This document shows, piece after piece, positions 10,602-21,876 of a stretch of 64,000 nt of DNA (the first letter of the stretch is position 1; every line of letters begins with the position of its first letter). Location: contig VNWV01000021.1 in NCBI GenBank assembly GCA_009801085.1, positions 186,001-250,000 of the forward strand, in the 5' to 3' direction. Below the pieces are notes generated by a model, which was not told the DNA's origin, made no database searches, and was given only the letters and a program-made list of their open reading frames with translations. The position numbers and the translations under genes are program-made. The stretch is from Lasiodiplodia sp. COLG20. Its lineage: Eukaryota > Ascomycota > Dothideomycetes > Botryosphaeriales > Botryosphaeriaceae.

Positions 10602-13116
10602 TCACTCAACCCTACAAAGCACAGCCCCGTCCGAAACAGCATCGCCCTTCCTCCACGTCGTCTTGAATTTCCCATCGACAGAAACAACGATACTCATCTC
10701 CATCTTCATACTCTCGACGACCATAACGTTCTCCCCGCTTTTGACATCATCTCCATCCTTTTTCAGCACGTCAAGCACACGACAGGGCATGGGGGCCTTG
10801 ACGACCCTCGCCGCCGCCCCTTTACCGCCTCCTTCCTTCTCCTCCACCGCCATCCGCTGGCTCTCGGCGAAGGACAACAAGCTGTACACCTCGTACTCGA
10901 CCCACGTGCCCAGCGCGGGAACGTGCGCATAGACTATCTGTGGCCGGCCGACTTGCGACGCGGAAGAGTCGTCGTGGTGCGCGTGTGCGGTCATGTGGGC
11001 GAGCAGTTTCTGTCCGTTGACGGATATCGCGACGGTTGTGGACGTCCACCCGTTGTTGGTGTCGGTTGTTGTTGTTTGTGCAGGCGCTCGTATTGGCGTT
11101 AAGCTTTGAATGGTGGCCGTGGAAGCGGCGGCTGTTGCTGTGTCGGCAAACGGACGGAGCTGCCGGATTGCAGTGCTGAGGGCGTTGTATTGAGCTGTTG
11201 CCAGTCTGGCGACCGATTTCTCTGGACCGTCTGGACTTTCTAGTGAGGGAACGGGAGCAATGTGGAAGCGATATGTGTCACTGTTGCTGTCCGTGGGGTT
11301 TGCCTGTTGGATGATGCAGATGGATGGCGGCTGCAGGTCGGAAGAGGCCTCATCCCCTTTCGTCGCGGCGGCAGCTTTGCATTTCACTACGTTGACGTGC
11401 TGGTTTATCGCATCACAGCGCTGGTTCCGGAATCCCCGACGGACGTGAGGGAATGGCTGTCCAAATCGTTGTTCCGTGCGCAAGTGTCGGAGGAAGAGGC
11501 AGGGCGCAATATGATGGAGATCCTGAAGGGATTTTGCGGCTTCGGCGTAAGGGCTCTGCAGTAGACTGTCCAAGTTGGAAGGGATGAACGAGGTTGTGTA
11601 GGATGGATCGCGGAAAGCTGGGTGCATCAGGCAAGCTTGCAGGAACAGCTGATTCGTACGCACGCCGACGCACGCCGTCTGGGCCAGAACTCTGATCATC
11701 TTCTCGAGAGCGAGCAGACGGGTTGGCGCCCAGACGACGATCTTTCCAATCATCGGATCGAAGTGTATCGAGACGTCGGAGCCGGTCTGGATGGCCGTCT
11801 CGAAGCGCACGTCCGAAGTAACCGCCGGCCGCCACAGCCTGACAGTCCCGCGTTCGGGCAGGAAGTCTCGATAGGGATCTTCAGCGCAAAGCCGGCACTC
11901 GATGGCATGGCCGTTCCTCCGCACCGGATTGAGAGCAGGAAGGCTAGCCAAGCTCCCGCCCGCAGCCACGAAGAACTGCAGCGCCACGAGATCCACCCCA
12001 GCGACCTCCTCAGTAATCGGATGCTCGACCTGCAACCTCGCATTAACCTCGAGGAAATAATACTCCCTCGTCTCCACATCGACCACGAACTCCACCGTCC
12101 CCGCGCCCTCATACCCAATCAACTCGGCCACCCTCACCGCCGTCGCCGCCATCCTGCGCCGCATGTCCTCATCCCCAGCCAACCACGGACACGGCGTCTC
12201 CTCGACAATCTTCTGGTGCCGCCGCTGCACCGAGCAGTCGCGCTCGCCCAGCGCGACAACCCTCCCGTGCCCGTCGCCCACGATCTGCACCTCGACGTGC
12301 TTCGCCGCCGCGACGAACTTTTCAACAATGCAATCAGCACTGCCGAAACTGCGCGCGGCTTCGGACCGCGCGCGCGCCAGCGCCGCGCGCAGCTCGGAGG
12401 GCGCCCGCACCACGCGCATGCCCTTGCCGCCGCCGCCCGCCGCGGCTTTCAGCATCACCGGGTATCCGACCTCCCGCGCGACCGCGGCCTCTAGCTCCTC
12501 ATCCTCCTTTTCGTCGTTGCCATCGGAGGAGGAGGCAGCGGTTCCGGTCAGGCCTGGGATCAAGGGTACGTCCGGGGCGTGCGTCCGCAGGTGCGCTTTG
12601 GCGGCGCGCTTGTTGCCGAGCGTGCGCATGGCCGCGGCGCTGGGGCCGACGTAGATGAGACCGGCGGCGCGGACGGCGTCGGCGAAGGAGGGGTCTTCGC
12701 TCAGGTAGCCGTAGCCGGGGTGCACGGCGTCGGCGCGGGCGGCGAGGGCGGCGCGGACGAGGAGGGTGGGTGAGAGGAAGGGGTTGGTGGTGTTCTTTTC
12801 GTCATCCTGTTGTTGGAGGAGGCTGCCGAGGCGGATGGACTCGTCGGCTTGGTGGATGTGGAGGGATGTGATGTCTCTGTGGGATTCTGTGAGTGGGGAA
12901 TCGGGGGGTGGTGGTGGGGGAGGAGGAGGCTTACTCGTCGACGTAGACGGCGATGGAGGTGAGGTTGAGCTTGCGGCATGTCGATATGATGCGGCAGGCT
13001 ATCTCGCCGCGGTTGGCGATGAGGATGCGTCGTAGGACTGGCCGTCCGTCTGGGCCGGTTGGTGGTTCGGCCACGAACAGAGGCCGCCGTTGGTTGTTGC
13101 TGCTTGCGTCATCCAT
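10602..13116 (-). CDS. mccA: Methylcrotonyl-type acyl-CoA carboxylase, biotin-containing alpha subunit
   Basis: Biotin carboxylase / biotin carrier subunit that transfers CO2 from bicarbonate to biotin, then passes it to the beta subunit. Two exons (13116-12935, 12876-10602) give 818 residues. In order: the N-terminal biotin carboxylase motif ILIANRGEIACRII, then HPGYGYLSED, the glycine-rich ATP loop KAAAGGGGKGMR, and EVNARLQVEHPITEE with the catalytic Glu/Asn/Arg set. Next comes the family segment LRRGFRNQR-like FPHVRRGFRNQR, and last a biotinyl domain with ESMKMEMS, whose Lys is the biotin site. Start at ATG 13116; an upstream open frame begins only with GTG. The 34 residues before the first domain do not look like a mitochondrial presequence, and the C-terminus CRVE is not a PTS1. 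It is divergent from the acyl-CoA dehydrogenase across 268 bp. A geranyl-CoA carboxylase role is possible. Confidence 0.93.
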
Positions 13117-13234
13117 GGTGCTCTCTACCACATTAGAAGGTGCGCCGGTTCGCTTGATAGTATAGTAATATGCATCTCCCGCACTCCTGTTTTCCCCACG
13201 GGTATGTACAAACCATGAGGGGTGTGGGGAGAGC

Positions 13235-13272
13235 CGGGCCGTGACTCGGGAACGGCCCGAGGAACCGGCCCG
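13235..13272. promoter_or_regulatory. Triple CGGNCCG element between carboxylase alpha and acyl-CoA dehydrogenase
   Basis: Three CGG-N1-CCG palindromes lie at 13235-13241 (CGGGCCG), 13253-13259 and 13266-13272 (both CGGCCCG). The gaps are 11 and 6 bp. CGG triplets in paired arrangement are the usual target of Zn2Cys6 factors. The site lies in the middle of the divergent promoter, 113-156 bp from either start codon. The same array with the same gaps recurs at 19470-19507, and the 6-bp pair recurs at 24015-24034. Binding by the regulator at 17250 is inferred. Confidence 0.65.
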
Positions 13273-13384
13273 GCCGACCCAGCATCAAGATGCCGAGGAT
13301 CGCAGCCATGACCATAACTGACGATGGGCACTTTACTTCCTTAGGCGACTGTGAGCATTGTCAATTGCAGACCAAATCCCCGCC

Positions 13385-14941
13385 ATGTCCTCCTCCTCCG
13401 TAGTCCCCTTCGCCGACCCGCTCTGGCTCTCCCGCCCCGGCGCGAGCCCTTACTACACTGACTCGCACCGCCGCCTCCAGCGCGAAGTCCGCAACTACGT
13501 CGATACGTCCATCGCTCCCTTCGCTGCCGAATGGGAGGCGCAGGGCTTCATTCCCCAGGAGGTCCTCGCCCGGCATGCACAACTCGGCTACGCCGCAGCT
13601 TCCATCTACCCGCTCGCCGACGCTTCTTTTGTCACTGCCGCAGGGCTGCGTCTGCCTGGAGGCATTCCGCCGAGCCAGTGGGACGGCTTCCACGATCTGA
13701 TCGTCATCGATGAGATTGCGCGCTGCGGGTATTTGGGCGTCATTTGGGCGCTCAGCTGCGGCAATTCGATCGGCGTCCCGCCGCTGCTCAACTTCGGCAC
13801 GGAGGAGCAGAAGCGGAGGTTTTTGCCCGATGTGCTTGCTGGGCGGACGCGGTTTTGTCTGGGGGTGACGGAGCCTGATGGTAACTTCTTGTCTCGAGAA
13901 GATGGGGATGTTTTGCTGACGAGATTGCAACTCAAACAGCGGGCTCTGATGTCGCAGGAATTACGACTGTGGCGGAGCGCGACGGGGATGAATACGTAGT
14001 CAATGGTTCGAAGAAGTGGATTACTAACGGTATCTTCGCCGACTATTGTACGGCGGCCGTGAGGACGGGTGGGCCGGGGAGTAAAGGTGTTTCCGCGTTG
14101 ATCATCCCGCTGAAGGCGAAGGGAGTGACTTGCCGAAAAATTGATAATTCGGGGGTTCTCGCGAGCGGTGCGGCTTTCCTCCGAAGTTTCTTTGCCTTTT
14201 CTTTTTTCTTTCAGAAGACTAATTTATTGGGGAAACCAGGATCCACGTACATCGAGTTCGATGACGTGAGAGTTCCAGCGGCCAACTTGCTCGGGCAGGA
14301 AAACAGAGGCTTTGAGATCATCATGTCTAGTATGTCTCCCACCCCTGCTGGATTTCTTTTGTGGAGAAGAAAAAAAAAAGAAATGGACGAAAAATGTAAA
14401 AAGATACAAATCACTGACAAAAGGACATCACATCCACTCAGACTTCAACCACGAGCGCCTCTGGCTCGCCTGCACCAGCCTCCGCCTCGCCCGCGTCTGC
14501 GCCGAAGACGCCTACAACCACGCCACCACGCGCGAGACATTCGGCAAGCCCCTCATCGCGAACCAGCTCATCCGCAGCAAGATCTCGTCCTTTGGCCGCA
14601 GCATCGACGCCACGCACGCATGGATGGAGCAGCTGGTCTACATGGCCGAGCAGGCCAAGAGACTATCGTCAGATCGTGGCGGGGACCTCGGAGGCCTGAT
14701 AGCGAATCTGAAGGTGCTGGCGGCGCGGACCCTGGAGCACGTCAACCGCGAGGCGCAGCAGATCATGGGCGGGCTCGGCTACTCGAAAAACGGCCGCGGC
14801 GCGCGCGTCGAGCAGATCAGTCGTGATGTCAGGGTCTTGGTCGTCGGCGGCGGGAGCGAGGAGATCTTGGCCGATCTGGCCGTCAAGCAGGAGATGAAGG
14901 CCATGGCTGCCGTCGCGAGGGCGAGGGAGAACAAGTTGTAG
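13385..14941 (+). CDS. Acyl-CoA dehydrogenase, isovaleryl-type active-site layout, C-terminal NKL
   Basis: FAD enzyme that introduces the alpha,beta double bond into an acyl-CoA. Four exons (13385-13880, 13940-14167, 14240-14329, 14442-14941) give 437 residues. Splicing restores TEPDAGSDVAGI, SGSTYIEFDDVRVP and IIMSNFNHERLWLA. In the last motif the Glu sits where isovaleryl-CoA and long-chain dehydrogenases have their catalytic base. The alternative base position near the C-terminus is Gly (VGGGSEEI) in place of the Glu of YEGTSEI. MGGLGYSKNG and the RDVRV segment are also present. The protein ends ARENKL, and NKL is a near-consensus PTS1. The N-terminus shows no obvious mitochondrial presequence. 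In context it should make methylcrotonyl-CoA, or a longer branched enoyl-CoA, for the carboxylase. Confidence 0.92.
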
Positions 14942-14990
14942 TTGGCGGAATGCTGGTTTGGGATTTGATGGGCTGAAGGATGTGGTGAGG

Positions 14991-17250
14991 CTATGTGTGT
15001 GCCATGGCGGATAGCTCGGGGATCGAGTTGAATCTTCCGTGGATTGCTTCGAACAGCAGCTGTTCCACGTTGTCTTCGTCGATGGCGAAGTCGGCCCCGA
15101 ATCGGTCCATGAATTCGCGTGAGGTATTCGGTGTCTCCTCCATTACTCTGTCGTCATTATTGCTTTTGTCGCTCGACGTCGGAGATTTAGATGTGGTGGT
15201 CGTTGGGCGAGCAGAGTCCGAAAGCCACCCATAATCGACCAAGTTCCAGAGGGTCTCCGATTGGTCGACGGAGATGTTTACCGGCGAAGAGGACGATGAG
15301 AACAGCTCTGCGGCTAGCGAGGTGCTGGGTTGAAAGTTGCGGAGTGCCACGGCCTTCAAGCCCATTTGTTAGCCTCGATGTAGGAATGAGAACATATTTA
15401 CTTACCATCCGTTTGTAATGGCCCCAAGGACCGGAATTGCTATCCAAGAAGCGAATACAGGTCTCGTAAAGATCTTGAGAGGTGGATTGGCCCCAATTGT
15501 CCTCATTAGCTGCGTGTAATCGGTGAACAACGCCAGCAACCATGGCGCAATAGCCATAGAAACTAGCATAGGCCAGACATCCACTGTCCTGGAGTGCTTG
15601 AAGTACGCTCGTCAGATGCCTTGCGTGTGCTCTGCTTCTGTGGACGGCTTCGCGGACAAAGCTCGGTGGAACTCGGCGAGGTTTCTGCAGCTGGAGTCGC
15701 TGATGGAGGAGGAAAGGGTGGTGAAGAAGGCAATGGCAGAGGTGGTACACAGCGTGGGAGAAGCAGAAGTGCCCTGCCATAGAAAAATCAACGATGCCGT
15801 TATACCCAAAGTCACGATCCAAGACAGCGGCAAACGAGCCGTCCGTTGCGTCCGAGTATGTCTCGAAGCTAAGCAGGATTCCGTAGATGTGAGCGTATTC
15901 GCTTCTTGAGTCCCATGGAACATGAGCGCTGCTCATCTTATGTTGAAAATGGAAGCTCACGACACGTCCCAGAACAGACACCATGAAAATGGTTAGAGCG
16001 AAATGATCACCTTGTTGAAGAGGTGGGGACTCCGGAATATCATTCAGTGCTGCCAATGTCGGCCCTCCCACGACTGGGCCGTCTTGACTGCGATCATGGG
16101 CAGATGGCAAGCGCAGGGTACAGATGTCGTCTAATAAAGCAGGCGGCCGATGACGTCCTGGTGACACTAATTTGTCGAGTAGGTAGACGGACCAAAATGT
16201 ACACCGGCGTTCTTCCCGCTCGGTCGGAGATAGTGAGTCTTCTGGTTCGGAGTTCAGGCGGAGACTCTGTGCAAAACGCACTGAAAGGCCGATCTTTGTC
16301 CATGCTAGCCGATGCATGCCACCTGAGAACATTCTAAGTTCCGTAAATCGCGAAAGAAAGGGGAAGGGCACTTACGGACAAAGTCAATAACGGCGAGCAT
16401 ATTAGCTGCTTGTACTGTGAATATGTTGACATCGTGGTCATCGGAAAAGGACTTCTCAAAGATCTGGGTCCAGGCGAGGCGTGTGTAGCGCTCAATCGCT
16501 TCCTCGTGCTTGTTCTCCAAGAAAGGATGGTCCAAGAATCTTATCGCGAGAGCCAGAAAAGAGTAAACAAGGTATGACGGTAAATCGCCGTCCTCTAACC
16601 GCTGTCTAAACGTAGATTCGTCGAAGTACGAGTAGGGCTGATTGTGGCAGTGCAGAAAGTATGCATCTGCGGCAGCCCGGAGGACCTCAATTTCGGGAAT
16701 AGAATCAAATTTGCTGCCTCAAAATCAGCCGATGAGGCGTAAACGACGAACAATTGGGCGCCAACCTGAGGACAGTTGTTTCATCTGAAGGTAGAGTATC
16801 GGCACTACCTGAGATGTTGAAAACCGAAGACTGGTTTGCTCCAGGCTGTGGTAAGCCACCAAAAATCGTGCTGGGATGGGTGAATTAGTACTTTTTCTCC
16901 GAATCAGTGGAAATACATACTTCAAGCTATTGGTATCCAGTAGGCTCAATCTTGACTCTAGCAGAGCAACTCTGGCGGCAAGGTTTGCTTCGTGGCTGCT
17001 GTCTGCAGGCGGTGCACTTGGGCCGAAGAAGGAGAAGGAAGTCGAGGTGCGTCTTTCTGATAGCGGTCCATCTTCATAGACGCATTCTTGGCCGAGGCGC
17101 GTGCACAGCATGCAAATTGGTTTCTCACCGGAACAACGGGTTTTCTTCCTCCTTGACGTCTGGTAAGCGCAGCCACTACCGGGAAGGGAAGGAACGGTAC
17201 CTGCAGTTGCGGCACGCTTGCCGCGCCCTTTTCGGCTCACGTTGCTCCAT
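14991..17250 (-). CDS. Zn(II)2Cys6 transcription factor, candidate cluster regulator
   Basis: Six exons (17250-17201, 17151-16921, 16870-16766, 16713-16376, 16322-15406, 15353-14991) give 667 residues. The zinc cluster is cut by the first intron. Use of the acceptor at 17152 restores ACRNCRRKKTRC and GEKPICMLC with the final Cys of QECVYED, a complete GAL4-type cluster. A short coiled stretch (NLAARVALLESRLSLL) follows, then a middle regulatory domain with WTKIGLSVRFAQSLRL and EERRCTFWSVYLLDKL, as in the fungal_trans family. The gene lies between the acyl-CoA dehydrogenase (49 bp, tail to tail) and the carboxylase beta gene. This position makes it the likely regulator of the five enzyme genes, perhaps through the CGGNCCG elements. 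Its own promoter lacks that element. Confidence 0.88.
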
Positions 17251-17449
17251 TGCGGTGTGGGGACTGCTATACATCTGATCTCCTTAGACTTCCAATTGCA
17301 GATGCATGTGGATTACATCAGTCGGAGAAGAGAGAGAAAGCCCGGCTGTCTTAACAGAACCCCGCATCGACGGAACCGAGCACGGACCCATGACGCCGGC
17401 ACTCGGCAAAAAGACATCACTCTCTTTCGATTGGAAATTAAATACATCT

Positions 17450-19365
17450 CTACATCCGCGCGAGAACGCGGTGGCCTTCTGCTCCCCGTACGCCGCTCTT
17501 CGTCACGACCTCAAGACACATGCTCAACACATCGCGCGTATCGCGCGGATCGATAATGCCGTCGTCCAGCCCAACCGCGCTCGTCCGGTAGCACTCGCTA
17601 TCCCTCTGTACGCTCTCGCGGAATCTGGCCACTCTGGCATCAAGCTCCTCCTCCACCACGGCCTTCCCTTTGCTCTGCGCACTGGCCCGCTCTATTGTTT
17701 CCATAACGCCGGAAAGCTGGTCTGGTCCCATGACGCTGCACCTCCCCGTCGGCCAGGTGAACAGGAATCGTGGCTTGTACGCTCGACCGCACATGGCATA
17801 ATTGCCAGCGCCGTAGGAAGCTCCGCAAATGATCGATATGTGCGGCACCTTGGAGCAGCTCACGGCTGACACTAGCTGGGCTCCGCGTTTGATGATGGCC
17901 GCGTGCTCCGCTTTCGACCCGACCATGAATCCTGTCACGTTGTGCATGAAGATCAATGGTGTATTTCTGGCTTGAGTCAGCGCCGTGATTGCGAGGAGCG
18001 CTTGAGAGACTCACTGCTGGTTGCAGAGACGGATGAATTGCGCTCCCTTAGATGCCTCATCCGAGTTGATGACAGGCGTCTGGTTTGCGATTATTCCAAC
18101 CGTATGGCCTAGCTGTCTGTCAGCGGTGGTAAACGTCCTACAGTTTCCGACGCTCACCAGTCATCTTTGCCCACGTAGTGATCAAGTTCCGCCCGTAGCT
18201 CGGCTTGAAAACGGAGAGCCTTGAATCATCCACGATTCTCAGAAGAACCTCACCCATGTCGAATGGCTTCCGTATGTCCGGATTGATCAGAGACAAGATA
18301 TCATCGGCTGAGTATCGCGGCGGAAGGGGTGCCGCCATGGCAGGTGGAATGTGCGGTGATGCCAAAGATGATATCCAATCTCGGGCCTTCCGGATCGCGT
18401 CAAACCTATGTGCCCGTGTCAGTCTACGAGCAGAACCCGATGTGTGGGACGTACTCATCGGCAGCCATCTGATCCGCGAGGCCTGTTACAGAAGCATGGA
18501 TCTCAGCCCCTCCCAGCTCCTCGGCTCCAATAACTTCGCCCGTCGCCATTTTCACCAAAGGCGGGCCGCCCAGGAAGACTTGTGCCTGTTTTTGTACGAA
18601 TATCGTGTAGTCGGACAGAGCCGGGTGGTATGCACCGCCGGCGGTCGAGGATCCGAATACAACTGCGCAGGAAAGCTGACCCAGCTGGCTACGAATAGCC
18701 AGATCGCGAAAAAGTTGGCCTCCCTTGTGAAATACTCGAAACTGCTGTGGAAGGAAGACGCCGGCGGATTGGACCAGTGCGATTATCGGTAGGTCGTTCT
18801 CCGTGGCAATCTCGGTAACGCGGTTTTGCTTGATCACTTCGAGAAGCAAATCAGTATGGAAGACGGCCCCATACAGCGGCTTTAGTACCTGTATGTTCAT
18901 TCCATGCTCCTCCACTTTGCGTGGGTATGTGCGATAGTATAAGGCATATGCGTCCGCTGGCAGAGAATCAGTCATGTTGTCAGCTATCGCGGCGCTATGG
19001 AAATACCTGACGGAACCAATGCCTGCAATAAGATTGGCACATGCGTTTGAGTCTTCCAGTCCGTACCCGGCAAAGGTTCCGAGTTCGAGAAAAGGCGAGT
19101 CCTGGTCCAAGAGTAGGGAGATTCTGTCTCGAGCTTCGCGCGAATTAGGTCCGTTCTGCTTTGGGATCTCCTCCAACATACCTAGCAGTTGTCCTCTGCT
19201 CAAGTGGCGGGCGATTGATTTCGAGTCTCCTTCGCCGCTCGACTCAGCTAATGCTTGGTTCAACTTTTCGAGAATCGGTCCCCATTCCTTGCGGTTCTTT
19301 TGATATTGCGACTGGCGCAGATCGACCTGCGACTCAGCGATTGGAAAGGATGCTGCAGATGCCAT
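17450..19365 (-). CDS. mccB: Methylcrotonyl-type acyl-CoA carboxylase, carboxyltransferase beta subunit
   Basis: Transfers the carboxyl group from biotin to the acyl-CoA. Four exons (19365-18455, 18405-18158, 18108-18015, 17966-17450) give 589 residues. Visible are the acyl-CoA carboxylase N-terminal block LSRGQLLGMLEEIPK, an oxyanion-type segment GSSTAGGAYHPALSDYTI with VFLGGPPLVKMATGE, and the C-terminal carboxyltransferase block GHTVGIIANQ, FMHNVTGFMVG and ASYGAGNYAMCGRAY with PTGRCSVMGPDQLSGV. I chose the ATG at 19365. An upstream in-frame start at 19584 would add 73 residues and place the regulatory array inside the coding region. With this start there is almost no sequence before the conserved region, so no presequence. 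It ends LARM. ARM fits PTS1, but mitochondrial homologues also end in FRM, so the tail is weak evidence alone. Confidence 0.92.
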
Positions 19366-19469
19366 GATGCGATTGCCTTCGAGCGATTGCTCCAGCTTTC
19401 TCAAAACAACCCGCAAGTGAATAACCTTCCGTATCGGCCATGAAAGCCACGGCTGTCCCGCGGTGACCC

Positions 19470-19507
19470 CGGCCCGTGTGTTTGCCCCGGCCCGTGTTGT
19501 CGGCCCG
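19470..19507. promoter_or_regulatory. Triple CGGCCCG element between carboxylase beta and the lyase-hydratase fusion
   Basis: Three exact copies of CGGCCCGTGT start at 19470, 19488 and 19501. The CGGCCCG cores are separated by 11 and 6 bp, exactly as at 13235-13272. It sits in the 308-bp divergent promoter, 105-142 bp upstream of the carboxylase beta ATG and 167-204 bp upstream of the fusion ATG. A role as operator for the Zn2Cys6 protein encoded at 14991-17250 is inferred from position and motif type. Confidence 0.7.
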
Positions 19508-19673
19508 TGTGCGGACCGTCCCCGCATCTCTTCCAAAACGGGAAATCGCCACTGGGTCTCCGCCGCATGACTGACGGGACGCATGTATGGAAGTCATTCA
19601 TCACCAGCAGGTGCAATAGAGGGTTTTCGAGTGAGGTTGTTGAGTGCTTCATCTCGGAAAACTACCACCTACA

Positions 19674-21643
19674 ATGGCACCCAACCAAGTCCCCACGTCC
19701 CCGTCTCCTTCGGTCCGCATCATCGAAGTCGGTCCACGCGATGGGCTCCAGAACATCGCTCAATCAGTCCCGACGTCGGCCAAAGTCGAACTGATAACTC
19801 GACTACATGCGGCTGGACTGCAGAACATCGAACTCACATCCGCCGTCTCGCCCAAGGCCATCCCTCAACTGGCCGACAACAAAAAGCTGCTTTCCGACCC
19901 TTCTATCAAAGCGCTAGTCGCGCAAAGCGACTTCCGCTTACCAGTGCTCGTCCCGAATACCAAAGGCCTAGAAATCGCAATCCAGCATGGCGTGAAGGAA
20001 GTCGCCGTCTTCGTCAGCGCCAGCGAAGGCTTCAGCCGGGCCAACACCAACTGCACCGTCGCCGAGGGACTCCAGCGCGCACGCAGCGTCGCAGACGCCG
20101 CAAAGCAGCTCGGTCTGCAAGTCCGAGGGTATGTAAGCTTCATTTCCCCAAACCTCCGCAACCACACATTTCCAACTCAACTCACAACGCAAAAAACAGC
20201 TACGTCTCCACCATCTTCGCCTGCCCCTACGACGGCCCCACGCCCCCCTCCACCGTCCTCCACTGCGTCCGCCAGCTCCTCGCCATGGGCTGCTACGAAG
20301 TCAGCCTAGGCGACACGACCGGCGTCGGCGCTCCCCACGACGTGCGCACGCTCCTCACTTACCTCTTCGCGCACAACATCCGCCCCGACGTCCTCGCCGG
20401 CCATTTCCACGACACGCACGGCCAGGCTGTCGCAAACGTGTGGCAGGCGTACCTATGCGGCCTGCGCGCGTTCGATAGCAGTGTGGCTGGCCTCGGCGGC
20501 TGCCCCTTCGCCGGCCCCGGCGCGAAGGGCAACGTCGCGACCGAGGACGTGGTGTACCTCTTTCGGCGCGCGGGCGTGAGCACGGGTGGGGTGGATCTGG
20601 GGAGGGTGGCGGAGGCGGGGGCGTGGGTGGCGGGGGAGGTGCTTGGGAGGGGATATGATTGTCGGGCGGGGAGGGCGGTGTTGCTCGCGGCGGCGTCGTC
20701 GTCGCTGGGCGGAAAGGGGGAGGAGAGCGGCAAGAAGCTGCTCGATGGCCGGAGGAAGAGGGAGGATGGACGAATTCGCCCCCCTCTTGCGGAGCGGATA
20801 TTGTGGGAAGAGCCCTCCGGAGGCACTGATGGCCTGAAGCTGTACCGGAGTGGCGCGAGTCTCAAGATCGTCCTCGACAGACCAAAGAACGGGAATGCTC
20901 TCACGACCCCTATGATTGCCGAGCTCACGAGGACGTTCCGGACGGTTGCTTCTGATCCTTCCGTTTCGCGGGTTGCCATCGTCGGGGCCGGGAAGTTCTT
21001 CTGCACGGGCATGGATCTGGGAAAAGGGACGACGCCGGTGTCGCAGAGCGAGGACCAGAGCAAGGCGCAGTTCAAGCGGCTGACCGAGTTGTTCGAAACT
21101 ATCGACACTTGCCCGAAAGTGACTGTTGCGTGTTTGAACGGGCCGGCATTCGGGGGTGGCGTTGGGCTGGCGTTCGCTTGCGATGTCAGAATCGCCGCCA
21201 AGGATGCCAGAGTTACGCTGAGCGAGGTGAAGCTGGGCTTATGCCCTGCGACCATCTCGAAATACGTTGCAAGAGAATGGGGCCCGGCGTTCACGAGAGA
21301 GGCTATGCTGACGGGCAGGCCGATATCACCTTCAGAACTGAAAGCCGTGGGTGCCATCGCGGGCGTGGTGGAAGAGCGAGAGCAGTTGGACGAGGCTTTG
21401 GACCGGTACCTCCTTCGCTTGAAAACATCGGCGCCTCGAGCTTCGACACTGTGTAAACAGCTTGTCAGGCTTAGTGCTGAAGACTGCGGAGGTGAAGCTC
21501 AGAGTCGCGGTATTGCGACTGCCTTCGATGAGATGATGGGACGGGAGAGCGAAGCAGCTTTTGGTGTCCGTGAATTCCAAGCCGGACAACGTAACGTGGA
21601 CTGGGACAAATATGTGACTTCGAAGACTAGATCGAGACTGTAG
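19674..21643 (+). CDS. Bifunctional HMG-CoA lyase / methylglutaconyl-CoA hydratase-type fusion, C-terminal SRL
   Basis: One polypeptide of 632 residues from two exons (19674-20128, 20200-21643). Residues about 15-310 form an HMG-CoA lyase: EVGPRDGLQN, SLGDTTGVG, the metal-binding HFHDTHGQA, and the signature AGLGGCPFAGPGAKGNVATE with its catalytic Cys. A charged linker follows (about 325-380). Residues about 385-632 form a crotonase-fold hydratase: VLDRPKNGNALT, GKFFCTGMDL, FGGGVGLAFACDVRIA and LSEVKLGLCPATISKYV. This last segment matches the LiuC type of methylglutaconyl-CoA hydratase. The two domains catalyse successive steps, hydration to HMG-CoA then cleavage to acetyl-CoA and acetoacetate, but in the reverse order along the chain. 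The second exon runs from within the lyase domain through the whole hydratase with no stop or required intron, so the fusion is seen directly. It ends TRSRL, a strong PTS1. Start at ATG 19674. Confidence 0.93.
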
Positions 21644-21876
21644 ATTTCAATAGCTTGCATCAATTGAAGTTATCTTATATCTGCAATGGAACAGCACATT
21701 AAACGAATCCGCCAACCAGAACCTCCGCACGCCGCTCCCACCCGGCGAGAGCTCTGAAAAATGGAATTCGTCTTGTTTGGGAGAGGGAGTCGATATGTTT
21801 CGCGGAAGGACAAAATTTTGCACACATAAAGCTGCTATATCTCTTATTGATAGACTGTGTAGCTTTAACCATCCCC

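Noticed and set aside
11622..12494. A 290-codon plus-strand frame inside the carboxylase alpha gene
   Set aside because: It is a shadow of the minus-strand biotin carboxylase domain, whose motifs are unambiguous.
13117..13131. A GTG-initiated extension of the carboxylase alpha frame
   Set aside because: Fungal nuclear genes rarely start at GTG. The ATG at 13116 is five codons downstream and has a good context.
10602..19365. Propionyl-CoA or acetyl-CoA carboxylase as the identity of the two subunits
   Set aside because: Separate alpha and beta genes, the MCC-type beta motifs (GAGNYAMCGRAY) and the neighbouring dehydrogenase, hydratase and lyase fit methylcrotonyl/geranyl-type carboxylases better. 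Geranyl-type cannot be excluded from sequence reading alone.
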